From Nitrospirota bacterium (GTDB lineage: Bacteria > JACPQY01), in assembly GCA_016190245.1 (NCBI GenBank), contig JACPQY010000078.1, positions 9,821-73,820 on the forward strand: a DNA stretch of 64,000 nucleotides, in the 5' to 3' direction. The notes under the pieces are model-generated. The model was not told where the DNA came from, made no database searches, and saw nothing but the letters and a program-made list of their open reading frames with translations. The position numbers and the translations under genes are program-made. Positions 36,947 to 44,900 of this stretch are shown piece by piece (the first letter of the stretch is position 1; each line of letters begins with the position of its first letter).

Positions 36947-38509
36947 ATGGGCGCGCTCGAGTTCTGGCAGGCCCAGGTCGAGGACCTGGAGAAGCGTCGG
37001 AGCCGCGCCTGCGCAGGGGGCGGCCCGGAGAAGGTGCAGCGGCAGCACGATCGCGGCAAGCTCACCGCCCGCGAACGAATCGATCTCCTGTTCGACACGG
37101 GCACGTTCGTGGAGATGGGCGTGCACGGTACCCAGATGATGACGGACGAGTACGCGGCGGCGGACGGCGTCGTGGCCGGCTACGGAAAGGTGAACGGCCG
37201 CCCCGTCTGCGTCATCGCGTACGACTTCACTGTCTTTGGCGGCTCGATGGGTCAGGTGGGCGAGACGAAGGCCACGCGCATGCGCGAGCTCGCCTTGAAG
37301 GAGCGCATGCCGCTCGTCTGGCTCGTGGATTCCGGCGGGGCCCGCATTCGCGGGGCCTCGGGTCTTCATCCGGACATGGTCTCCCTCTTTGCCGGAACGG
37401 GCCACCTTTTCCGGGAGGAAGTCATCATGAGCGGCGTCGTCCCTCTGGTCGCCGCGATGATGGGTCCCGGCATGGCCGGCACGGCGTACATCCCCGGCCT
37501 CGCCGATTTCGTGCCCATGGTGAAGAACGTCAGCTCCATGGCGCTCGGCGGCCCCCCGCTCGTGAAGGCCGTCACGGGAGAGGACATCAACGAGAACGAA
37601 CTCGGCGGCGCCAAGGTCCATTGCGAGATGAGCGGCTGCGGGGACCTCGAGGTCGAAAACGACCAGGAGTGCATCAAGATCGTCAAGGACTACCTCAGCT
37701 ATTTCCCCCTCCACAACGGCGAAAAGCCCCCCATCGTCCCTTGCGACGATCCGATCGACCGCCGGGACGAAGAGGCGATGAAGGTGGTGCCCGACAATCC
37801 GCGCGGCGCCTACGACATGCACAAGCTCATCAAGATCATCGCGGACCACGGGAAGTTTCTTGAGATCAAGCCGAAGTGGGCGCGCAATCTCGTCACCTGC
37901 CTCGCCCGGATCGGTGGCCGCCCCTGCGGGATCGTGGCCAACAACCCGCTGCACTACGGCGGCGTGCTGGACGTGAACGCTTCCGACAAGGCGGCGCGGT
38001 TCATCTGGCTGTGCGACGCCTTCAACATCCCGCTCGTGTTCCTCCAGGACGTTCCCGGTTTCATGGTGGGCAGCAAGGTGGAGAAGGAGGGGATCATCCG
38101 GCACGGCTCGAAGATGCTGTTTGCCGTGAGTGAGGCGACCGTGCCCAAGCTCACCGTGGTCGTTCGTAAGGCCTACGGCGCGGGCTACTACGTGATGTGC
38201 GGGCGGGCCTTCGAGCCCGATCTCATCGTCGGCTGGCCCACGGCGGAGATCTCCGTGATGGGCGCGGAGGGGATGGTCGGCATCTTCGGCCGCAGCTCTA
38301 AGGCGGCGGAGATGAGCGAGGAGGCGAAGAAGAACATGGCCGAGATGATCAAGCCGTACATCAACGCGTACAAGTCGGCCGGCTGGGCGCTGGTGGATGA
38401 CATCATCGATCCGCGCGAGACGCGCCTCAAACTGGCCCGCGGACTCGAGATGTTCTGGAATAAGACGGTCGAACGGCCCTGGCGCAAGCACGGCGTGCTC
38501 CCGGTGTGA
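36947..38509 (+). CDS. acyl-CoA carboxylase carboxyltransferase subunit (PccB/MmdA-like)
   Basis: 520 residues. Two crotonase-fold halves: VFGGSMGQVGETKATRM and LVDSGGARIRGASGLHPDM in the first, VFLQDVPGFMVGSKVEKEGI and VVVRKAYGAGYYVMCGRAFE in the second. It carries carboxyl from biotin to propionyl-CoA or a similar acyl-CoA. It pairs with the biotin carrier and biotin carboxylase at 30.7-32.9 kb and feeds the mutase. It could also be the alpha subunit of a methylmalonyl-CoA decarboxylase, but biotin carboxylase nearby favours the carboxylase role. Confidence 0.9.
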   Translation: MGALEFWQAQVEDLEKRRSRACAGGGPEKVQRQHDRGKLTARERIDLLFDTGTFVEMGVHGTQMMTDEYAAADGVVAGYGKVNGRPVCVIAYDFTVFGGSMGQVGETKATRMRELALKERMPLVWLVDSGGARIRGASGLHPDMVSLFAGTGHLFREEVIMSGVVPLVAAMMGPGMAGTAYIPGLADFVPMVKNVSSMALGGPPLVKAVTGEDINENELGGAKVHCEMSGCGDLEVENDQECIKIVKDYLSYFPLHNGEKPPIVPCDDPIDRRDEEAMKVVPDNPRGAYDMHKLIKIIADHGKFLEIKPKWARNLVTCLARIGGRPCGIVANNPLHYGGVLDVNASDKAARFIWLCDAFNIPLVFLQDVPGFMVGSKVEKEGIIRHGSKMLFAVSEATVPKLTVVVRKAYGAGYYVMCGRAFEPDLIVGWPTAEISVMGAEGMVGIFGRSSKAAEMSEEAKKNMAEMIKPYINAYKSAGWALVDDIIDPRETRLKLARGLEMFWNKTVERPWRKHGVLPV

Positions 38510-38565
38510 TTCACGAGCCGGGAGCCGCGAGCAGGGGCCCCAGCCCGCCCGCGTTTCCGGTCGCG

Positions 38566-38594
38566 TTGAGCTCGGCCCGGTCGCGTGCTACGCT
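38566..38594 (+). promoter_or_regulatory. promoter of the aspartyl protease gene
   Basis: TTGAGC (38566-38571) and TACGCT (38589-38594), spacer 17. The predicted transcript start coincides with ATG 38601, suggesting a leaderless message. Confidence 0.45.
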
Positions 38595-38600
38595 GAGGGC

Positions 38601-38978
38601 ATGAGGGAGATCGTCGTGCCGGTTCGCATCAGGGGCAGCCGTGGCCAGAGGCGGGTGAAGATGCTTTTTGACACGGGTGCCACGTCGACGTTCCTTCGCG
38701 CAGACATTGCCAAGTCCGTCGGGGCCCTGGTCAGGAACCCCAAACCGATACCGGTTTTCCTCGCAGACGGATCTAAGGGCAAGCCGGTCCGAGCGAGCCT
38801 GAACATCCTGATTGAGCTGAAGGGCGTCTGGATGCCGGTATCGGCGAATGTCCTCGAGGAATCATCGTGCGAATTGATCCTGGGCTGTTTCGACATGGAG
38901 CAGTATGACGTTCGGCCCGTCCCCCGGAACGGGACCTATACGATTCCAAAGCCCAAACTCCTGGCGAAGCTGATCTGA
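38601..38978 (+). CDS. retropepsin-like aspartic protease domain protein
   Basis: 125 residues. The single-domain aspartyl protease motif is seen as MLFDTGATSTFLRAD (DTGAT-S), and a C-terminal ELILGCFDMEQYDV strand matches the hydrophobic-hydrophobic-Gly end of such folds. Two copies would dimerise to an active site. The substrate is unknown. The stop overlaps the CTG that likely starts the next gene. Confidence 0.72.
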   Translation: MREIVVPVRIRGSRGQRRVKMLFDTGATSTFLRADIAKSVGALVRNPKPIPVFLADGSKGKPVRASLNILIELKGVWMPVSANVLEESSCELILGCFDMEQYDVRPVPRNGTYTIPKPKLLAKLI

Positions 38979-39667
38979 AACAAGTCGTTCCCCACCTCTG
39001 GCTTCTCGAATCCGGGGGGTTCGTTAACTCGTACCTCGCCGATTCGGATGGAGAGCTGTTCGTGGTGGATGCAGGTCCGCCGGGGAAGTTCCGGGAGTAC
39101 GTCGGCGAGATCAAGGCCGGCGGGTTCGATCCGAAGTCCATCCGGAAGATCGTCATCACCCACTATCACCCCGATCATCTGGGAAATGCCTCGGGCTACT
39201 TCAAGCTCGGGATCGAGCAGATCCTCATCCATGCCGAGGACTCGGATGTCTTGACCGGCGCCCGGCCCGTGCCTCGGGGGAAGGGGACCGTGGGCGCCGC
39301 GCTGAGCTTCGTGTTCGATCGCTACCTTTTCCGGTTCGAGCCCGTGGCAGACGTCAAAACCCTCCGGGAGGACGAGTCCGTGGATTCGGCCGGGCGCTGG
39401 AAGGTGTTGCGCACAGCCGGCCACACGCCGGGATCGTGTTCGCTCTACAACGAGGCTGAGAAGGTCCTGATCTGCGGAGATGCGCTCAATACCCGGATGA
39501 ACCGCCTCACGGGCCCTTCACCGCTCTTCACGGCGGACACGCGCCGGGCCTGGGAGAGCGTGCGCAAGCTGGCCGCGTTGGAGATCGAAACGCTCGCCTG
39601 TGGCCACGGCCACCCGATCCCTTCCGGCGCGGACCGCCGCCTGCGCGACCTCGTCGGGGAGATCTGA
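38975..39667 (+). CDS. metallo-beta-lactamase fold hydrolase
   Basis: 230 residues if started at CTG 38975 (LKQVVPHLWLLESGGFVNSY), where the family begins; the start overlaps the previous stop as CTGA. The first canonical codon (GTG 39062) would remove two core strands. Metal motif THYHPDHLGNASG (HxHxDH), then GHTPGSCSLY, ICGDAL and a final GHGHP. Glyoxalase II/MBL-type hydrolase, probably of a thioester or lactone. The 3' 28 bases are repeated at 41269. Confidence 0.78.
   Translation: MKQVVPHLWLLESGGFVNSYLADSDGELFVVDAGPPGKFREYVGEIKAGGFDPKSIRKIVITHYHPDHLGNASGYFKLGIEQILIHAEDSDVLTGARPVPRGKGTVGAALSFVFDRYLFRFEPVADVKTLREDESVDSAGRWKVLRTAGHTPGSCSLYNEAEKVLICGDALNTRMNRLTGPSPLFTADTRRAWESVRKLAALEIETLACGHGHPIPSGADRRLRDLVGEI
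39634..39661. repeat. 28-bp direct repeat, left copy (3' end of MBL gene)
   Basis: Identical over 28 bases with 41269-41296, in the same orientation; weaker similarity continues on both sides (including a TGAG just after). It codes the last residues of the metallo-beta-lactamase protein (RRLRDLVGE). Confidence 0.75.
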
Positions 39668-39704
39668 GAGAGCGTGTGGAGGGGGAGGGCGGACGGCGTC
39701 GATG

Positions 39705-39733
39705 TTGACATGTGTCGTGTCTGTGAATACAAT
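39705..39733 (+). promoter_or_regulatory. promoter of the RHH/PIN toxin-antitoxin operon
   Basis: TTGACA (39705-39710) and TACAAT (39728-39733), spacer 17, close to full consensus. The predicted start is at about 39740, next to ATG 39741, so the message is probably leaderless. Confidence 0.65.
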
Positions 39734-39740
39734 GACCCCT

Positions 39741-39950
39741 ATGGTCAAGACGCAAGTTTACATGCCTGAGGCGGAGCTCGAGGAACTCCGTCGGCTGGCG
39801 CGCAGCAGGGGTCGACGGCTCGCTGACTTGGTGCGGGAGGCTGTGCGACGCGTTTGGCTCCGGCCCCCGAAGGAGGGCCCTGTCGGATTGTTCAACGGGG
39901 AACTGAGGGGCAGTTCGGTCGACCACGACTCCGCCTTCGACGATCTTTGA
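39741..39950 (+). CDS. ribbon-helix-helix antitoxin
   Basis: 69 residues from MVKTQVYMPEAELEELRRLA; an ATG three codons earlier (39732) overlaps the -10 box, so 39741 is chosen. The N-terminal strand KTQVYMPEAEL and helix RGRRLADLVREAVRRV fit a CopG/MetJ-type DNA-binding antitoxin. The acidic C-terminal tail (VDHDSAFDDL) would block the toxin. The stop overlaps the toxin start (TTGA). Confidence 0.8.
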   Translation: MVKTQVYMPEAELEELRRLARSRGRRLADLVREAVRRVWLRPPKEGPVGLFNGELRGSSVDHDSAFDDL

Positions 39951-40366
39951 ATCACTCGGCCGGTCCGACGTTCGTCGACAGCGGCGCCTGGATTGCCCTT
40001 GCGGATGTACAAGACCCTTTGCATCCGCGCGCTCGTGTTTGTTGGCAGGAACTGGGGCGGGAGGGGGCGCGATTCGTCACTTCCGTCCCCGTCATCATCG
40101 AAACGTTTACGTACTTGGACCGTAAGGGCTCGCGCGACCGCGCCTTGCGCTGGAAGGCCAGCCTGTCAGGCGTAAAGCGATTCGAGATCCTTGGCCTCGG
40201 CACGGCCGACCTGGCCAGGGCATGGGCGTACCTCGACAGGAGGGAATTCCACAAGCTGAGCCTGGTGGACGCCACGAGCTTCGTCCTGATGGAAAAGCAC
40301 CACATCCGAACCGCCTTCACATTCGATACGCACTTCGCCTCGGCGGGATTTCGCTGCGTGGGGTGA
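39947..40366 (+). CDS. PIN domain ribonuclease toxin (VapC-like)
   Basis: 139 residues from TTG 39947, overlapping the antitoxin stop. PIN acidic residues: FVDSGAWIALAD (Asp), TSVPVIIETF (Glu), LSLVDATSFVLM (Asp) and AFTFDTHFASAGF (Asp). VapC toxins cleave tRNA or rRNA and are held inactive by the RHH partner. The 3' end overlaps no real gene; downstream DNA carries the remnant of an RCC1 gene on the other strand. Confidence 0.86.
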   Translation: MNHSAGPTFVDSGAWIALADVQDPLHPRARVCWQELGREGARFVTSVPVIIETFTYLDRKGSRDRALRWKASLSGVKRFEILGLGTADLARAWAYLDRREFHKLSLVDATSFVLMEKHHIRTAFTFDTHFASAGFRCVG

Positions 40367-40394
40367 GGCCGGGCGGCGATGGCCAAGCCCCCGT

Positions 40395-41336
40395 CGAAGC
40401 GGCCGGGCATCCGGTGGAGTCGGTCCGAGCGTCAAACCGCCGGAACCGAGTTCTCCGAGCGAGTTGAGACCCCAGCACTGGACGCTCCCATCACGAAGAG
40501 TGACACAGGTGTGGGCGGACCCAGCCGCGAGAAGCGCAGCCGAGGTGATCCCTCCCAGTTGGACAGTGGTTGGACTGTCTGATGTGGTCCCGATCCCGAG
40601 TTGTCCGAACTGGTTACGCCCCCAGCCCGGTCCAGAGTGTCAGCACTCCCTCAAGGTCCGACACTGCGACCGGGCTGGGGGCGTGGGTGAAGGTGCCCGA
40701 TCCGACTTGGCCCCAGGAATTGCGGCCCCAGCAGTAGACGCTTCGATCCGGCAGAATGGCGCAGGCATGCTCGTTCCCGGCGACGATGACCGGCGCTCCG
40801 GCTGGAAGCGCCACCGGTTGGGGTCGAGCAAACCGTTGCCCGTCGCCGCAGGTTGAATCTCCGCAGGGTCCGGGGACACATTTCATGTTCGGCCGGCACG
40901 CCGCCTTCAAGTCCGATCGGTCCGGGTCAAAGTCGGCGGTGCAATCGGAGTCTGTTGAGCAGACGCATCCTGCCGGTTCATAGCGTTCGGGATCGCAGCC
41001 CTTGTCCTGGATGCACGGAACAACTCTCTCCCAGCAAGCACAGATGCAGCCAAACCACTCCGGGTCTGCTTTGCACGTGTCGGTGCATGAGAGCCAGTTG
41101 CCCATGCATGAAGGTGGACCGGATTCAGGGCACGAACTACTCGCCGGTTGGAACGGACCTTCCGCCACGGAGGTGGACTCGGGCTTTGCCCGTGGCTGGC
41201 AAGCCATGCCGTCCAGGAAGCAGGATAGGCTGACGAGCGTCCCGAGGAAGAACCCGGCGAGGCGCCGGCCGCCGCCTGCGCGACCTCGTCGGGGAGGTTT
41301 GAGGCAACCCGGCTCCGGTCTCACCGCGCGCTCCAC
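40395..41336 (-). pseudogene. RCC1-repeat, Cys-rich secreted protein, degenerate
   Basis: The 5' part (start near GTG 41336) has a hydrophobic LAGFFLGTLVSLSC signal region, a Cys-rich segment (SCMGNWLSCTDTC ... CGDSTCGDG) and a first RCC1-type repeat (HACAILPDRSVYCWGRNSWG). It stops at 40614. The next repeats continue in another frame (WGRNQFGQLGIGTT, HTCVTLRDGSVQCWGLNS), and the pattern ends near 40400. At the junction about 19 residues of a repeat are missing, so an internal deletion shifted the frame. The 28-bp repeat at 41269 lies in its 5' end. Original role: extracellular beta-propeller. Confidence 0.65.
41269..41296. repeat. 28-bp direct repeat, right copy
   Basis: Identical to 39634-39661. 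The two copies bracket 1.6 kb with the RHH/PIN operon and most of the RCC1 remnant. Confidence 0.75.
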
Positions 41337-41490
41337 ATAGCGATCACGGCTGGTTCCGTCCGCTTGGACGGGTGCGGTTGAAGGGGGTGAAATCAAGGTG
41401 TCGAGGGCTTGCATGGCTAGTGCCGGTGTGCTTAGCTGACCCAGTAACACATCTTTGGAAGGCTGACCTCTCACTGCCAGGGGGTGCAAG

Positions 41491-41910
41491 ATGAAGAAAC
41501 GGGGGTTCCCTTCGGCAACGGCCCTGTGTGCTCTGGCCATCTTCTATTCCGGATCGTTCGCCGTGGCGGCTGGTCTGGAAGTGAGGGAGGCTGTTGTGGC
41601 GCTGGGTGTGGAGAACAGGCAGCCCACGGGGTCCGGAACGTCCTTTCCTGCGGACGTGGGAAGGCTCTCTGCCTTCACACGCATCGAGAGTGTGGAGGAA
41701 CGGACGACGGTGAAGCACGTCTGGTACCACGGTGATCGCAAGATGTTCGAAATGGTCCTCGAGGTCGGCCCGAAATCCTGGCGCACGTGGAGCAGCAAGC
41801 GGATCCTTCCCGAGTGGACGGGCGAGTGGCGTGTGGAGGTGCTCTCTCCTGATGGGACGCTGATGAAGAAGCTTGTGTTTTCGATCGAGCCGGCGGGTGG
41901 TCGAGAGTAG
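41491..41910 (+). CDS. secreted DUF2914 domain protein
   Basis: 139 residues with a signal peptide (residues about 8-27, TALCALAIFYSGSFAVAA). The DUF2914 pattern is clear: KHVWYHGDRKMFEM, WRTWSSKRILPEWTGEWRVE and a final SPDGTLMKKLVFSI. Periplasmic; function unknown. GGGGG lies before the ATG. The large alpha-2-macroglobulin gene starts 20 bp later, so they probably form one operon with pbpC. Confidence 0.82.
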   Translation: MKKRGFPSATALCALAIFYSGSFAVAAGLEVREAVVALGVENRQPTGSGTSFPADVGRLSAFTRIESVEERTTVKHVWYHGDRKMFEMVLEVGPKSWRTWSSKRILPEWTGEWRVEVLSPDGTLMKKLVFSIEPAGGRE

Positions 41911-41929
41911 TCCCCCAGGATACCCGGGC

Positions 41930-44900
41930 ATGCCCTCCGGTCAGGTCTGGAAAGCGACGTTGAGACGCACGGGCGAAGCCCTCCGACGAATCGGCCGGCA
42001 GTTTTTCGGCAGCTCCACCTGGGCGCCACCGCCTTGGTGGGACGGGGCCCGACGAGCCCGGGCTGCCGTGGTCAGTTGGGAAAGGTCCCACGAGAAAGCC
42101 ATCAGGCGGTACGCAGTGGTGCTTGCGGCGCTGGCCCTCGTTTCCGGCGGAATCTATGGCTGGTACGTCAGCCGCCCGCGCCCGTCGAGAGTTGCCGTCA
42201 CGATCGTCCCTCCGGGCCCCACCAAGCTGGAGAAGGACGCCAAACCCGATCCGCTGAAGATCAGGTTCACTGCTTCAGCGGCTCGGCTGGAGGACGTGGG
42301 AAAGGACGTCACCAAGGGTATCCGCCTCGATCCTCCCCACTCAGGCGTCTGGACCTGGGTCTCCGACCAGGATCTGACTTTTCAGCCTTCCGAAGACTGG
42401 CCCGTCGGGCAGGAATACCGCCTTGCATTTGACCGCACGGCGGTTGCCGGTCACGTCCTGCTCGAAGAGTACGAAATCGAGTTCTCCTCGGCGCCGTTCG
42501 AGGTCTCCATCGAGAGCACGGAACTCTACCAGGACCCGGAGGATCCCAAGCTGAAGAAAGTCGTTTCGACCATTTCGTTCAGCCACCCTGTGGATCCCGC
42601 AGAGCTCGAGCGCCGCGTCCGTCTTCGCATGAAGGACCAGTCCGAGGGCTTTCTGGGGTTGGGAGCTGAGGAGTTCGATCGATCCATCACCTACGACAAG
42701 TTCAAAGGGAAAGCCTTTGTGCATTCGGGACCGGTTGCCATTCCGCTCAAGGCCGGTTTCATGGTGGTGACGATCGAACCGGGTGTGCGGTCTGCGCGTG
42801 GCGGTCCTCCGTTCGACGAAAAGCTGGAAGCAAAAGTTGAGATCCCCGGGATGTATGAATACTTCAGGGTGGATTCAGCCGAGCTCACGGTCGTCACGAA
42901 CGAAAGATACGAACCGGAGCACGTCCTGGTCTTGACGCTGACGGACGGCGTCGAAAGCCCCGCGATTCGGAACAGGCTCACGGCCCATCTCCTCCCGAAG
43001 GACCTGCCTTCGATCCAGGGGCGCGCGGCGATCAAGGACTACCGTTGGGGTGATGAGGCCATCGTGGGGCCTGAAGTTCTCGGGGCATCATCCCCGATTG
43101 GGCTCGATGCCCTGCCCACGGACCGGGTGTTCGCGACGGTGCACAGCTTCAGGTACGCCCCCGAGCCCGGGCGCTACGTCTATGTTCGGCTGGAGAAGGG
43201 ACTCGTATCTGGCGGCGGCTACGTTCTGGCCGAAACCTACGACGAGATCGTGCGTGTGCCGCCGTTCCCTCGCGGCCTCAAGATCATGGCGGAGGGGGCG
43301 ATCCTCAGCCTGGCGGGAGAGAGGAAGCTCTCGATCGTTTCCTACGGGATCGAGGCCGTCCGTTTCAGTGTTTCGCGCGTCCTGCCGGGGCAGATCAATC
43401 ACATCGTCAGCCAGACCTACGGGAAGTTCCAGAACCCCAGCTTTCAGTTCTACCGTTTCGGGTCGGAGAACCTGTCCGAGACCTTCGTCGAAACGCGCGT
43501 CTTTGCCCAAGCAGACCCTCGGAAGCCCCAATACACGTCACTGGACCTTTCCAGATACCTCATGGGCGCCGGTGAGTCGAGGCGCGGCCTCTTCTTCCTT
43601 GAGATCGAGAGCTGGGACCCCAAGCGGAACAAGACGACGGGTCTGAGCGACAGGAGGATGATCCTGGTGACGGACCTTGGACTCCTCGTGAAGGAAGCCC
43701 AGGACGGCAGTCGGCACGTCTTCGTTCAATCCATCGCAAGCGGTAGGGCAGTGGGAGGCGTCCAGGTCCAGGTGATCGGGAAGAATGGCGTGGCGATCGT
43801 CACCCAGGCGACGGGAGGGGACGGCTCGGCCTCCTTCCCGGACCTGGCCGACTTCGAGCGGGAGAGGACGCCCACCGCCATCGTCGCCACGGACGGGCAT
43901 GATCTTTCATTTATCCCCTACGATTGGGCCGAGCGGCGCTTGGAGTTCTCCAGGTTCGAGACGGGCGGCAGTGTGACCGGAAAGGAGCCGGACCGCTTGC
44001 AGGCGTATCTCTTCTCCGACCGGGGCATCTACAGGCCGGGGGACGAGATCAGGGCCGGCCTGATCGTCAAGGCGTCCGACTGGAGGAAAGAACTCGCAGG
44101 AGTCCCTCTGGAGGTGGTCATTACCGACGCTCGAGGGCTTGGCGTCCAGAAGAATAAGATCAGGCTCTCCGCGGCGGCATTTGAGGAAATCCACTACCGG
44201 ACCGAGGAGAACGGGCCGACCGGGGCCTACGGGATCAGTGTCTACATTGTGAAGGACGAGAAGCGGGCGGGTCTCCTGGCCTCCACGCAGGTGCGAGTGG
44301 AGGAGTTTCTTCCCGACCGCATGACCATCACGACCCACCTGTCGCGGGAGAGTCTGGAAGGATGGGTGGACCCGAAAGGGCTCAAGGCACTCGTCTCGCT
44401 CAGGACCCTCTTCGGGACGCCCGCCGCCGGCCGACGGGTGTCGGCGAGCCTGATCCTCAAGCCCGCTTCCCCCACGTTCAAGCGATACAAGGACTACACG
44501 TTTCTTGACCCCACCCGGGAGAAGAAGAGATCCTTCTCGGACCGACTTGAGGATGAGGAGACGGACGAACAGGGTGAGGCAGAGTTCGATCTTGCCCTGG
44601 AGCGGTTCGACAGGGCCCTGTATCGGCTGAGTTTCCTTGCGGAAGGCTATGAGGCCGGCGGCGGGCGGGGGGTCTCCTCCGAAAGCTCCGCCCTCGTGTC
44701 GGACCTGCCGTATCTCCTCGGCTACAAGCCGGATGGCGGCCTCCAGTACATCAAGCGGGGAAACGTCAGGCACGTGCACGTCATCGGGGTGGATCCGGAA
44801 CTCAAGCAGATCGCGGCCGACGGTCTGACCGCGCAGGTTGTGGAAGAACAGTACGTCTCGGTGCTGGTCCGACAAGAGAACGGGACCTACAAATACGAGT

